From positions 1-35,665 of the forward strand of contig CAMBAD010000016.1 of NCBI GenBank assembly GCA_945864085.1: a DNA stretch of 35,665 nucleotides, in the 5' to 3' direction. The notes under the pieces are model-generated. The model had not been told where the DNA came from. It ran no database searches and worked only from the letters and a program-made list of their open reading frames with translations. The position numbers and the translations under genes were made by a program. This DNA comes from an uncultured Streptococcus sp. GTDB taxonomy: Bacteria > Bacillota > Bacilli > Lactobacillales > Streptococcaceae. Below, piece by piece: positions 9,701-18,470 of this stretch (position 1 is its first letter; each line of letters opens with the position of its first letter).

Positions 9701-10090
9701 ATGCGTATTCAGCTGCGAAATGAAATTGACCTCGGTGGTCAATTAGAAGTAATTCAGCAGGAATTTGAAGTGGAAGTAGTGGACAAGGAAGCACAGTTTT
9801 ACCTTATTTTTGTGAATGATGAGGGAGAAAAAGTTGTCATCAAGTGCCAGGAAGAAGAATTGGTTATGACACGGTTTTCCAATCCCAAAACAATCATGCG
9901 ATTTTTAGGAGGAAAGGAGGCTATTGTGACCATCCCCACCCCAGTGGGTCTCCAGCATTTTCTGACAGATACCAAGCAATACCATCTGAATCGGGAGCAA
10001 GGGCAGATTCAGCTCTGCTATGATTTGAAGGGCTTGGACAATCAGCAACGGTTTGCCTCCTATAAAATGGACATCACTTGGAAGCAGTAA
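9701..10090 (+). CDS. DUF1934 domain protein (YwiB-like)
   Basis: A 129-residue small beta-barrel protein of the DUF1934 family, which has a lipocalin-like fold and no established activity. The start ATG is chosen because AGAAAGGA lies about 8 bases upstream; the open frame extends 9 codons further but without a binding site. The body has the family pattern of alternating beta strands (EFEVEVVDKEAQFYLIF, YDLKGL near the end). It is a single gene between the divergent HD operon and the riboswitch-controlled ATPase, with a new promoter 24 bases after its stop. Confidence 0.85.
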   Translation: MRIQLRNEIDLGGQLEVIQQEFEVEVVDKEAQFYLIFVNDEGEKVVIKCQEEELVMTRFSNPKTIMRFLGGKEAIVTIPTPVGLQHFLTDTKQYHLNREQGQIQLCYDLKGLDNQQRFASYKMDITWKQ

Positions 10091-10113
10091 AACGTTTTCA
10101 TGAAGAAATTGAT

Positions 10114-10141
10114 TTGACCTGATAAAGAATTTTGGTATAAT
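10114..10141 (+). promoter_or_regulatory. Sigma-70 promoter of the cation ATPase transcript
   Basis: TTGACC (10114-10119), a 16-base spacer and TATAAT (10136-10141), with TGG before the -10. The transcript begins with the riboswitch. Confidence 0.8.
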
Positions 10142-10144
10142 AGA

Positions 10145-10239
10145 AGACAAATCGAGGGAGTAGCTGGCGGAATCTTCCGCGATATTGTCGTCAATCCGAA
10201 ATTGTTTCCGGCAATATATTAAACAGCGAGACTTGTTTC
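10145..10239 (+). ncRNA. yybP-ykoY family manganese riboswitch
   Basis: The leader holds the conserved blocks of the yybP-ykoY aptamer: GGGAGTAGC near 10155, GTCGTCAATCC in the middle, and CAGCGAGACTT near 10224. The outer stem forms between GACAAAT at the 5' side and the ACTTGTTTC at the 3' side. This family senses Mn2+ and turns on Mn exporters and P-type ATPases; a related ATPase gene in Streptococcus pneumoniae is controlled this way. The expression platform downstream is unusual, since a copy of the dispersed repeat follows directly. Confidence 0.85.
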
Positions 10240-10354
10240 AGAACTTGTCTTCGCAAGCAAGGTATTTTTAGGTAAGAGTTCGTTTTTTGTCTATCAAGGG
10301 TGAATGACGGAAGACTAGCCTTAGATGGAAGTGCCGACTTGTGAAGAGGGGTTC
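10240..10354 (+). repeat. Dispersed inverted-end repeat, copy 2, inside the riboswitch leader
   Basis: It starts AGAACTTGTCTTCGCAAG and ends GACTTGTGAAGAGGGGTTCT, diverged forms of the ends seen at 7311 and 16251. It shares CTAGCCTTAGATGGA with copy 1 and is shorter (115 bp). It lies directly between the Mn aptamer and the ATPase gene. AAGAGG near its right end can pair with TCTCTT before a T-run at 10373-10378, a weak terminator-like structure. Confidence 0.6.
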
Positions 10355-10410
10355 TCATCAAAACAGGTCTCTTTTTTCATTGAAAAAAGGGGTCGAAAAG
10401 GAGAAGCACA

Positions 10411-13095
10411 TTGTCAAAAGAACAAAAACGTGATTTGTTTTATACGCAAAGCGAAGAGCAAGTATTGTCAAGCTTAGGGTCTTCGGCAGATGGTTTGACT
10501 AGCGATGAGGCTAGCAAGCGATTGGCAGACTTTGGTCGTAACGAATTGGACGAGGGGGAAAAGCGTACCCTCTTGATGAAATTCCTTGACCAATTCAAGG
10601 ACTTGATGATTATCATCTTGATCGGTGCAGCTGTTTTGACAGTTATCACCGAAGGTTCGCATGGTTTGACCGATGCCATCATTATCTTAGCGGTTGTTAT
10701 CTTGAACGCAGCCTTTGGTGTGTACCAAGAAGGTCAGGCGGAAGCGGCGATCGAAGCCCTTAAAAATATGTCCAGTCCTGTTGCGCGTGTTTTGCGGGAC
10801 GGTCATGTCGTGGAGGTCGATTCTAAGGAGTTGGTTCCTGGGGACATCGTTCTCTTGGAAGCTGGTGATGTGGTCCCAGCCGACATGCGTCTTTTAGAGG
10901 CTAATTCATTGAAAATCGAAGAAGCAGCCCTCACTGGTGAATCAGTGCCAGTTGACAAGGACTTGTCGAAAGAGTTGGCAGAGGACGCTCCAATCGGTGA
11001 CCGTGTTAATATGGCCTACCAAAACTCTAACGTGACCTATGGCCGCGGTTTGGGTGTGGTTACCAATACTGGTATGTTTACCGAAGTGGGTCACATCGCA
11101 GGCATGTTGGCCAATGCAGATGAAACAGACACACCGCTCAAACAAAACCTGCACCAGTTGTCTAAGGTCTTGACCTATGCAGTTTTGATTATCGCTGCGG
11201 TTACCATGGCGGTATCTGTCTTTGTCCGTGGCGAAGGAATCTTGCCAGCCCTGATGACTTCTGTTGCCCTTGCAGTTGCGGCTATTCCTGAAGGTCTGCC
11301 AGCCATTGTAACAGTTGTCCTTTCCCTTGGTACCCAGGTCTTGGCTAAGCGGAACTCTATTATCCGCAAATTGCCAGCGGTTGAAACCCTTGGTTCAACT
11401 GAAATCATTGCCTCTGATAAAACGGGTACCCTGACCATGAACCAGATGACTGTTGAGAAAGTCTATACCAACGGTCAGCTCTTGGACGCCAAAGAAAGCT
11501 TTGACGCTTCCAACACAACTCTTCGTGTCATGAACTTTGCCAACGATACCAAGGTTGACCCAACTGGCAAACTAATTGGGGATCCGACTGAAACGGCCCT
11601 TGTTCAATTCGGTTTGGACCAAAACTTTGATGTCCGCGACGCCTTGGTCAACGAGCCTCGTGTAGCAGAGTTGCCATTTGATTCGACCCGTAAGCTTATG
11701 TCTACTGTTCACCAGCAGGCAGATGGTCAATTCTTTGTTGCTGTTAAAGGTGCGCCTGATCAGCTCCTCAAGCGTGTTACCAAGATTGAAGACAATGGAA
11801 ACATCCGTCCAATCACGGATGCGGACAGAGATACCATTCTTGCAACCAATAAGGACTTGGCCAAACAAGCCCTCCGTGTCCTCATGATGGCCTACAAGTA
11901 TGTTGACGCCATTCCAGAATTGGAATCCGATATTCTTGAAAGCGATTTGGTCTTCTCAGGTTTGGTCGGTATGATTGACCCTGAACGTCCAGAGGCTGCA
12001 GAAGCGGTCCGTGTTGCCAAAGAAGCTGGTATTCGCCCAATCATGATTACTGGTGACCACCAAGATACAGCAGAGGCCATTGCCAAACGTTTGGGAATCA
12101 TCGAAGAAGGCGATACGGAAGACCACGTCTTCACTGGTGCAGAACTCAATGAACTGTCCGATGAAGAATTCCAAAAAGTCTTCAAACAATACTCTGTATA
12201 TGCTCGCGTATCTCCTGAGCATAAGGTACGTATCGTAAAAGCTTGGCAGAATGAAGGCAAGGTTGTTGCCATGACAGGTGACGGTGTGAACGACGCGCCA
12301 TCCCTCAAGACAGCCGACATCGGTATCGGTATGGGGATTACAGGTACGGAAGTTTCCAAAGGGGCTTCTGATATGGTCCTTGCGGATGACAACTTCGCAA
12401 CCATCATCGTGGCGGTTGAGGAAGGTCGTAAGGTCTTCTCTAACATCCAAAAGACCATCCAATACCTCTTGTCAGCCAACACAGCCGAAGTGCTCTGTAT
12501 CTTCCTTGCAACCCTCTTTGGTTGGGATGTCTTGGAACCAGTTCATCTCCTCTGGATTAACCTGGTAACCGATACCCTTCCAGCCATTGCGCTTGGTGTT
12601 GAACCAGCGGAACCTGGTGTTATGCAGCACAAACCTCGTGGACGCAATTCCAGCTTCTTCTCAGGCGGTGTTCTTAGCTCTATCATCTACCAAGGTATTT
12701 TGCAAACAGCGCTTGTATTGGGTGTTTATGGCTACGCTCTGCTTTATCCAGAACATAGCACTTATGCAGAAATTCACGCGGATGCTTTGACCATGGCTTA
12801 CCTGACACTTGGTTTAATCCAGTTGGTACATGCCTTTAACGTGAAGTCCGTTTACCAGTCTATCTTTACAGTAGGACCATTCAAGAATAAACTCTTCAAC
12901 TGGTCTATTGTGGCAGCCTTCTTACTTTTGATGGCAACGCTGGTCATTCCAGGCTTCAATACCTTCTTCAAGGTAACGATCTTGACACCGACCCAGTGGT
13001 TGGTAGCCATCATCGGATCAGGTCTGATGGTTGTGGTTGTCGAACTTGTTAAATTTATCCAACGTAAATTGGGCTTGGATGAAAAAGCCATCTAA
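10411..13095 (+). CDS. P-type cation-transporting ATPase (Ca2+/Mn2+ efflux type, PacL/PMR1-like)
   Basis: An 894-residue P2A-type ATPase. The N-terminal cation ATPase domain is followed by TM1-2, the actuator motif TGES (near 175), the PEGLPA metal-site helix, the phosphorylation motif DKTGT (D336), the hinge TGDGVNDAP (near 622) and a C-terminal six-helix block. It drives cations out of the cytoplasm. The Mn riboswitch in its leader argues for Mn2+ as the relevant substrate, as for the pneumococcal homologue described as CaxP or MgtA; that assignment is inference. The start codon is TTG, chosen because AAAAGGAG sits 7 bases upstream and the family start MSKEQ fits. A strong terminator follows. 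Confidence 0.93.
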   Translation: MSKEQKRDLFYTQSEEQVLSSLGSSADGLTSDEASKRLADFGRNELDEGEKRTLLMKFLDQFKDLMIIILIGAAVLTVITEGSHGLTDAIIILAVVILNAAFGVYQEGQAEAAIEALKNMSSPVARVLRDGHVVEVDSKELVPGDIVLLEAGDVVPADMRLLEANSLKIEEAALTGESVPVDKDLSKELAEDAPIGDRVNMAYQNSNVTYGRGLGVVTNTGMFTEVGHIAGMLANADETDTPLKQNLHQLSKVLTYAVLIIAAVTMAVSVFVRGEGILPALMTSVALAVAAIPEGLPAIVTVVLSLGTQVLAKRNSIIRKLPAVETLGSTEIIASDKTGTLTMNQMTVEKVYTNGQLLDAKESFDASNTTLRVMNFANDTKVDPTGKLIGDPTETALVQFGLDQNFDVRDALVNEPRVAELPFDSTRKLMSTVHQQADGQFFVAVKGAPDQLLKRVTKIEDNGNIRPITDADRDTILATNKDLAKQALRVLMMAYKYVDAIPELESDILESDLVFSGLVGMIDPERPEAAEAVRVAKEAGIRPIMITGDHQDTAEAIAKRLGIIEEGDTEDHVFTGAELNELSDEEFQKVFKQYSVYARVSPEHKVRIVKAWQNEGKVVAMTGDGVNDAPSLKTADIGIGMGITGTEVSKGASDMVLADDNFATIIVAVEEGRKVFSNIQKTIQYLLSANTAEVLCIFLATLFGWDVLEPVHLLWINLVTDTLPAIALGVEPAEPGVMQHKPRGRNSSFFSGGVLSSIIYQGILQTALVLGVYGYALLYPEHSTYAEIHADALTMAYLTLGLIQLVHAFNVKSVYQSIFTVGPFKNKLFNWSIVAAFLLLMATLVIPGFNTFFKVTILTPTQWLVAIIGSGLMVVVVELVKFIQRKLGLDEKAI

Positions 13096-13113
13096 GCTGC
13101 ATGATTAGAAAGA

Positions 13114-13150
13114 GCCAGTGAGACAGGATTTACCTGTTTTACTGGTTTTT
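13114..13150 (+). terminator. Intrinsic terminator of the cation ATPase
   Basis: CCAGTGAGACAGG pairs with CCTGTTTTACTGG, followed by seven T residues. Confidence 0.85.
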
Positions 13151-13192
13151 TTGCATTCACGTGGTTTATTGCTACAAAAAAATAGCACGCTG

Positions 13193-13405
13193 TTAGAAGC
13201 AGGAAATTAAATCAGCGAAGTTTGTATCAAAATAGTCTAGGGAATTGTTAAATGTTGGAGGATAGAGTGTGTGAAGAAAATCCCAGTTCTTCATATTTTG
13301 CACTTTCTCTTTATCGAATACTTTCTCCTCCCCTTTGGCATTTGAAGCGGAGTAGACAATGTTTCTATTCCCCCTTTTGTCACAGAAGTGACATTTGTTT
13401 GACAT
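13193..13405 (-). CDS. Small hypothetical protein with an N-terminal CxxC
   Basis: A 70-residue open frame, start ATG at 13405 preceded by AAAGGAAG about 8 bases upstream. The N-terminus is MSNKCHFCDKRGNRN, so it has one CxxC pair; a single Cys is near the C-terminus. The composition (charged and aromatic) looks like a real soluble protein, but I recognise no family. It is divergent from the VanZ-like gene and shares its promoter region. It could also be a chance frame. Confidence 0.4.
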   Translation of the reverse strand: MSNKCHFCDKRGNRNIVYSASNAKGEEKVFDKEKVQNMKNWDFLHTLYPPTFNNSLDYFDTNFADLISCF

Positions 13406-13426
13406 TTTTTAAGCTTCCTTTTATGG

Positions 13427-13432
13427 TATAAT
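13427..13432 (+). promoter_or_regulatory. Extended -10 promoter of the VanZ-like gene
   Basis: TATGGTATAATAATAAAAT contains TGG-TATAAT. A TTGACA occurs 22 bases upstream, which is too far for a normal -35. Confidence 0.5.
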
Positions 13433-13462
13433 AATAAAATATGATGTATGAAAGGAGTTGCC

Positions 13463-13951
13463 ATGCAAACAAGGAAAGTAACCTTCTTTTTATTCTGTGG
13501 CTATCTCCTTGTCTTAACTTGGATGATTGTCTTTAAGCTGGATTTGTCTATTTTATATGGTCGCTATGGCTACCAGAGTTTAAATATAATCCCCTTTGCA
13601 GGGACAGCTGTTTACGATGGTGTCCTTGATTTTCCAGAAATCCTCTTTAATGTGGTCAGTTTTATTCCATTTGGCATTTATATGGAAATGCTATTTCGCA
13701 AGGCCTCCTGGGTCACCAATTTATTGGTGGCTGCGGTAGTCAGCCTGACTTTTGAAATCACCCAATATGTCCTTCTGCTAGGTATTGCAGATATAACGGA
13801 TGTATTGGCAAATAGCCTGGGTGCGGCGATTGGGATCAATATCATGTATGTTTTGACCAGCCTTTGGCGGGAGAAAACATATTTTCGGATGAATCTCTTA
13901 TGCCTGTTTATGACGGTTTTGGTCATTGTTGTCGCTGTTTTGTCTATGTAA
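13463..13951 (+). CDS. VanZ family membrane protein
   Basis: A 162-residue integral membrane protein with about five hydrophobic helices. The VanZ-family features are the first helix (FLFCGYLLVLTWMIVFKLD), an NIIPF segment, the central SFIPFGIYMEML helix and a DITDVLANSLGAAIG segment. VanZ in Tn1546 gives low-level teicoplanin resistance, but most chromosomal relatives have no assigned function. ATG 13463 is chosen because AAAGGAG lies 5 bases upstream; an earlier in-frame ATG at 13448 lacks a binding site. It precedes queG on the same strand. Confidence 0.85.
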   Translation: MQTRKVTFFLFCGYLLVLTWMIVFKLDLSILYGRYGYQSLNIIPFAGTAVYDGVLDFPEILFNVVSFIPFGIYMEMLFRKASWVTNLLVAAVVSLTFEITQYVLLLGIADITDVLANSLGAAIGINIMYVLTSLWREKTYFRMNLLCLFMTVLVIVVAVLSM

Positions 13952-13954
13952 GAC

Positions 13955-13984
13955 TTGTCAAAAATGTCCTGTTTTTGCTAAAAT
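13955..13984 (+). promoter_or_regulatory. Promoter directly before queG
   Basis: TTGTCA (13955-13960), an 18-base spacer ending in TGC, and TAAAAT (13979-13984). The expected start of transcription falls at the ATG at 13992. Confidence 0.5.
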
Positions 13985-13991
13985 GAATAGA

Positions 13992-15119
13992 ATGAACATC
14001 AAAGAAAAAATTATTGCTCTGTCAAAGGAAATAGGGATTTCCAAGATTGGTTTTACCACAGCGGATGACTTTGCTTATTTGGAAAAATCCTTGCGGGCCA
14101 GTCAAGAGGAAGGGCGGTCGTCAGGTTTTGAGCATAAGAATATTGAAGAGCGGATCCGACCTAAATTATCTCTGGAATCTGCTCGGACCATTATTTCCAT
14201 TGCTGTCGCCTATCCCAGACAGTTGCCTGTCAAACCGCAGAAGACCCAGTACAAGCGTGGGAAAATTACACCTAGTTCGTGGGGATTGGACTACCATTAT
14301 ATCTTGCGAGACAAGATGGAGCGGTTGGCGCGTGGGATCGAACAGCTGACGGATGGTTTGGAATACAAGGCCATGGTCGATACAGGTGCTTTAGTAGATA
14401 CCGCGGTTGCAAGGCGGGCTGGGATTGGTTTTATTGGAAAGAGCGGCCTGGTGATTTCTAAGGAATTTGGTTCCTACATGTTTTTGGGAGAGTTAATCAC
14501 CAACTTAGAGATTGAGCCTGATCAGCCAGTTGACTATGATTGCGGAGACTGCAATCGCTGCGTGGAGGCCTGTCCGACTTCCTGCTTATTGGGTGATACG
14601 ACTATGAATGCTCGGCGTTGCCTGTCTTTCCAGACGCAAGACAAGGGCATGATGGACTTGGAATTTCGCAGAAAAATCAAGACCGTCATTTACGGTTGTG
14701 ATATTTGCCAGATTTGCTGTCCCTATAATAAGGGAATTTCAAGCCCTGCGATTGTAGAGATTGATCCAGACCTGGCCGAGCCTGAACTGCTTCCTTTTCT
14801 GGACCTGTCCAACGGGCAGTTCAAGGAAAAATTTGGGATGATTGCTGGCGCTTGGCGAGGAAAAAATATTCTCCAACGCAATGCTATTATCGCCTTGGCC
14901 AACAGTAATGACCGCTCTGCTATTCCCAAACTCCTGGAAATCATTGATAAAAAGCAGAATCCGGTGCATACAGCGACCGCCATTTGGGCCTTGGGCCAGC
15001 TGGTTAAGGAGCCTAGTGAGGAAATGATTGCCTTCATAGCAGGGATAGAATCGGACAATGCCGATGTCCTTAGCGAGCAGGCAGAGTTCCTCAACATGGT
15101 CAAGGACCGTCAATTATGA
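13992..15119 (+). CDS. queG: Epoxyqueuosine reductase QueG
   Basis: A 375-residue cobalamin- and Fe-S-dependent enzyme that reduces epoxyqueuosine to queuosine in tRNA, the last step of the pathway. Two 4Fe-4S clusters are visible: CGDCNRCVEACP near residue 184 and CDICQICCP near 236. The C-terminal part (about 290-375) looks HEAT-like (AIIALANSNDRSAIPKLLEI). The N-terminus MNIKEKIIALSKEIGISKIGF is the family start; an ATG three codons earlier (13983) overlaps the -10 box. No Shine-Dalgarno is present, so a leaderless message is likely. prfB follows, with its -10 box just after this stop codon. Confidence 0.93.
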   Translation: MNIKEKIIALSKEIGISKIGFTTADDFAYLEKSLRASQEEGRSSGFEHKNIEERIRPKLSLESARTIISIAVAYPRQLPVKPQKTQYKRGKITPSSWGLDYHYILRDKMERLARGIEQLTDGLEYKAMVDTGALVDTAVARRAGIGFIGKSGLVISKEFGSYMFLGELITNLEIEPDQPVDYDCGDCNRCVEACPTSCLLGDTTMNARRCLSFQTQDKGMMDLEFRRKIKTVIYGCDICQICCPYNKGISSPAIVEIDPDLAEPELLPFLDLSNGQFKEKFGMIAGAWRGKNILQRNAIIALANSNDRSAIPKLLEIIDKKQNPVHTATAIWALGQLVKEPSEEMIAFIAGIESDNADVLSEQAEFLNMVKDRQL

Positions 15120-15125
15120 TATAAT
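15097..15125 (+). promoter_or_regulatory. Promoter of prfB
   Basis: TGGTCA (15097-15102), 17 bases, then TATAAT (15120-15125). The -10 begins right after the queG stop codon, so the spacer lies in queG. Confidence 0.55.
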
Positions 15126-15155
15126 GAAAAGATGAATAAATAGAGTGAGGTGACT

Positions 15156-16251
15156 ATGGACACAGCAGAAATCCGCCAAAAGATTGAAGAACTTGGCAAG
15201 AAATTAACTTCATTTAGGGGGTCTCTTTGACTTAGAAGGTCTGGAAGAAGAGATTGCCATCCTTGAGAACAAAATGACCGAGCCAGATTTCTGGAATGAT
15301 AATTTGGCGGCGCAAAAGACTTCTCAGGACTTGAATGAATTAAAAAATACCTATGGAAATTTCCATCAGATGTTGGATTTGTACGATGAAACAGAAATCT
15401 TGTTGGATTTCTTAGCAGAAGATGAGAGCGTTCGTGAAGAACTGGTTGAAAAGCTGGTTGATTTGGACAGGCTCATGACGGCTTATGAGATGACCTTGCT
15501 GCTGTCTGAACCCTATGACCACAATAATGCCATCTTGGAGATTCATCCAGGGTCAGGTGGTACAGAGGCCCAGGACTGGGGTGAGATGCTGTTGCGTATG
15601 TATCAGCGTTTTGGAAATGCCAAAGGTTTTACTGTCGAAACGCTTGACTACCAAGCGGGAGATGAAGCTGGTATTAAGTCTGTAACGCTTAGCTTTACAG
15701 GTCCAAATGCCTACGGTTTGCTCAAGTCAGAAATGGGTGTTCACCGTTTGGTGCGGATTTCACCCTTTGACTCAGCTAAGCGGCGTCATACTTCCTTCAC
15801 ATCTGTGGAGGTCATGCCTGAGCTGGACGACACCATTGAAATTGAAATCAGGGATGACGAGATTAAGATGGATACCTTCCGTTCAGGTGGTGCCGGTGGT
15901 CAGAACGTCAACAAGGTATCAACAGGTGTGCGTTTGACCCACATTCCAACAGGCATTGTTACCCAATCGACAGTAGACCGTACCCAGTATGGTAACCGCG
16001 ATCGCGCCATGAAACTCCTGCAGGCAAAATTGTATCAGCTGGAGCAGGAGAAAAAGGCCGCAGAAGTGGACTCGCTCAAGGGAGATAAAAAAGAAATTAC
16101 TTGGGGAAGTCAGATTCGTTCCTATGTCTTCACTCCCTATACCATGGTCAAAGACCACCGAACGGGCTTTGAAGTGGCTCAGGTGGATAAGGTCATGGAT
16201 GGTGACTTGGATGGATTTATCGACGCCTACCTGAAATGGCGAATTAGCTAA
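15156..16251 (+). CDS. prfB: Peptide chain release factor 2 (programmed +1 frameshift)
   Basis: RF2 of 364 residues, which terminates translation at UGA and UAA. It is encoded in two frames: 24 codons from ATG 15156 up to an in-frame TGA at 15228, then the +1 frame from GAC (15229) to TAA (16249-16251). Visible motifs are the tripeptide anticodon SPF ([14 protein letters not shown]) and GGQ ([14 protein letters not shown]), which enters the peptidyl-transferase centre. The start has GAGGTGA upstream. The stop codon's last base is the first base of repeat copy 3. ftsE and ftsX follow, the usual streptococcal order. Confidence 0.97.
15216..15231 (+). promoter_or_regulatory. prfB: prfB autoregulatory +1 frameshift site
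   Basis: AGGGGG (internal Shine-Dalgarno), then TCT, the slippery CTT and TGAC. Slow reading of UGA when RF2 is scarce favours the +1 shift, so RF2 controls its own level. This matches the classical site exactly. Confidence 0.95.
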
Positions 16252-16411
16252 GAACCTGTATTTACAAGTGAAGTGCCTGTATATTCAGATAGTTTTTCGC
16301 TAATCAAGGCAGTTTTTTGAGGGAATACTGACTGTATTTTGAAAAAAACGAACGATGAGTAGCTGAAAAACTAGCCTTAGATAAAAGTACTGAACTGTGA
16401 ATACAGGTTCT
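16251..16411 (+). repeat. Dispersed inverted-end repeat, copy 3
   Basis: A 161-bp element with ends AGAACCTGTATTTACAAGT and AACTGTGAATACAGGTTCT, nearly perfect inverted repeats. It is the best preserved copy. Its internal sequence matches copy 1 (TTTCGCTAATCAAGGCAG; CTAGCCTTAGAT). It lies between prfB and ftsE and starts on the last base of the prfB stop codon. Confidence 0.8.
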
Positions 16412-16449
16412 CAAATCTAAAGAAAGGACTGTCTAAGACAGAAAATCCT

Positions 16450-17142
16450 ATGGGAATAATAGAAATGAAAGACGTTTCCAAGAAATATGGAAACGGGACA
16501 ACTGCTCTGCGCGGTGTGTCTGTCAGTGTTGAATCGGGGGAATTTGCCTATATCGTCGGCCCCTCAGGTGCGGGGAAATCAACCTTCATCAAGCTCCTTT
16601 ACCGAGAAGAAAAATTGGATAAGGGAACCTTGAAGGTGGGAAGATTTAATCTTGGGAAGATTAAAAAGAAAGATGTACCTCTCTTGCGCCGCAGCGTGGG
16701 CGTCGTCTTCCAAGACTACAAACTCTTGCCTAAGAAGACTGTTTTTGAGAATATCGCCTACGCCATGGAGGTTATCGGCGAGAAACCACGCAATATCAAA
16801 AAACGGGTTATGGAAGTTCTGGACCTGGTTGGTTTGAAGCACAAGATTCGTTCCTTCCCCAACGAACTTTCAGGTGGTGAGCAGCAGCGGATTGCGATTG
16901 CCCGTGCCATTGTCAACAATCCCAAAGTTCTGATTGCTGACGAGCCGACTGGGAACTTGGACCCAGAAAATTCATGGGAAATCATGAATCTCTTGGAGCG
17001 GATCAATTTGCAGGGCACCACCATCTTGATGGCGACCCACAATAGCCAGATTGTCAATACCCTCCGCCACCGCGTTATCGCGATCGAAGACGGTCGAGTG
17101 GTGCGTGATGAAGAACAAGGAGAGTACGGATACGATGATTAG
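16450..17142 (+). CDS. ftsE: Cell division ATP-binding protein FtsE
   Basis: A 230-residue ABC ATPase. Walker A is GPSGAGKS (37-44), the signature is LSGGEQQR (near 140) and Walker B is VLIADEPT. With FtsX it links the division ring to peptidoglycan hydrolases; in streptococci the pair controls the PcsB hydrolase. The start MGIIEMKDVSKKYGNG matches the family although the AAAGGA upstream is about 20 bases away. It overlaps ftsX by 8 bases. Confidence 0.95.
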   Translation: MGIIEMKDVSKKYGNGTTALRGVSVSVESGEFAYIVGPSGAGKSTFIKLLYREEKLDKGTLKVGRFNLGKIKKKDVPLLRRSVGVVFQDYKLLPKKTVFENIAYAMEVIGEKPRNIKKRVMEVLDLVGLKHKIRSFPNELSGGEQQRIAIARAIVNNPKVLIADEPTGNLDPENSWEIMNLLERINLQGTTILMATHNSQIVNTLRHRVIAIEDGRVVRDEEQGEYGYDD

Positions 17143-18064
17143 ACGATTTTTTAGACATTTTGTTGAGTCCTTAAAAAGCCTCAAGAGAAATGGGTGGATG
17201 ACGATTGCAGCCATTTCATCTGTAACCATTACCCTAACAATGGTTGGTTTATTTGCCTCTGTTATCCTGAATACAGCCAAGCTGGCCTCTGATTTGGAGC
17301 ACAATGTCCGAATCAATGTCTATCTCCGCGCTAATTCGACGGATCAGGTAGAGACGATTGTCAATGAAGCTGGTGAGACAGTGGCCAATCCAGATTACCA
17401 TGCAGTCTATAACCAAATCATGGCCATACCAAATGTCGAGACAGTTACTTTTTCGAGCAAGGATGAGCAGTTGCAGAAATTGACAGAGACGCTGGGAGAA
17501 ACTTGGAACCTCTTTCAGGGAGATGCCAACCCGCTCTACGATGCCTACATCATCGATACAACCAACCCTGAGTTTGTCAAATCTGTTGCAGCAGAAGTCG
17601 CAAAGATTGATGGTGTGACAGAGGTTCGTGATGGTGAGGTGGAGACGGAGCGTATCTTCAAACTGGCTGATATGGTTAGGACATGGGGCTTGGCTGCGAC
17701 AGGGCTTTTGCTCTTTACCGCTGTCTTCCTGATTTCCAATACCATTCGGATTACTATTATTTCCCGTAGCCGTGAGATCCAAATCATGCGCTTGGTTGGA
17801 GCTAAAAATTCTTATATCCGAGGTCCTTTCCTCTGGGAAGGTGCATGGGTTGGCCTGCTTGGTGCTATTGTACCAGCAGTCTTGGTCTATTTCCTCTACC
17901 ACATGATTTATAGTTCAGTCAATAGTAGTTTGGCGAGCCAAAACTTGTCTCTGATCAGCATGAATGTCTTCGTTCCATCCATGGTGGGAGCCTTGTTTGT
18001 GATTGGTATTATTATTGGTTCACTTGGTTCAGTGATTTCGATGAACCGTTACTTGAAGATTTAA
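17135..18064 (+). CDS. ftsX: Cell division permease-like protein FtsX
   Basis: A 309-residue membrane protein with four spans: one after a short cytoplasmic N-terminus (IRRFFRHFVESLKSLKRNGW), a large extracellular loop, then three spans in the C-terminal FtsX domain (TGLLLFTAVFLISNTIR onward). The extracellular loop binds the peptidoglycan hydrolase. The start at 17135 is inside the last ftsE codons, with AAGGAG at 17117-17122. A terminator follows directly. Confidence 0.94.
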   Translation: MIRRFFRHFVESLKSLKRNGWMTIAAISSVTITLTMVGLFASVILNTAKLASDLEHNVRINVYLRANSTDQVETIVNEAGETVANPDYHAVYNQIMAIPNVETVTFSSKDEQLQKLTETLGETWNLFQGDANPLYDAYIIDTTNPEFVKSVAAEVAKIDGVTEVRDGEVETERIFKLADMVRTWGLAATGLLLFTAVFLISNTIRITIISRSREIQIMRLVGAKNSYIRGPFLWEGAWVGLLGAIVPAVLVYFLYHMIYSSVNSSLASQNLSLISMNVFVPSMVGALFVIGIIIGSLGSVISMNRYLKI

Positions 18065-18067
18065 ACA

Positions 18068-18094
18068 AAAGAGTCTGGTTTGTCCAGGCTCTTT
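18068..18094 (+). terminator. Intrinsic terminator after ftsX
   Basis: AAAGAGTCTGG pairs with CCAGGCTCTTT, with a five-base loop, ending in a short T stretch. Confidence 0.7.
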
Positions 18095-18470
18095 CGCTGA
18101 TTGTGGATAAGAGAAGGGTTTTCCATCACACTGTCATTCGTACAATTTACAGATAATTTTTAGTGATCATAGAATGTTTCAAGAAAACTTCGGTTATCGT
18201 TGTAAACCAGCCAATAGTTCTGTCCGTTTGGCGATTTTTTTCCGTAAGCAGGGGTTAACAGATAAGGAAAGGCAGGTATATCTTTTTAAAAATCATTCTG
18301 GGTGACAATGAGCCTAAGAGAAAGTGGTGTGCCCGTTACACAAAAATAGATGACAATTTCCTCCAAGCGGAAGCCTCTAATGATAGGCACAGCCTATCTG
18401 CATTCATTGAAAAGGTAGTTGAACCATAGCAATGGAAACGGAGGCTGGGGAAAAATTAGCTGACAACTAA
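18095..18470. other. Intergenic stretch without a supportable gene
   Basis: About 375 bases with no open frame of note and stops in all frames. One short frame from about 18180 reads FRKQGLTDKERQVYLFKNH but is cut by stops and matches nothing I know. It may be a decayed gene or insertion-sequence debris next to the transposase remnant. Confidence 0.4.

Noticed and set aside
11892..12482. 196-codon minus-strand frame
   Set aside because: It lies wholly opposite the conserved P-type ATPase domain; composition is Ser/Ile-rich shadow type.
15228..15230. In-frame TGA in prfB read as a broken gene
   Set aside because: AGGGGG-TCT-CTT-TGAC is the classical programmed frameshift site, so the gene is intact.
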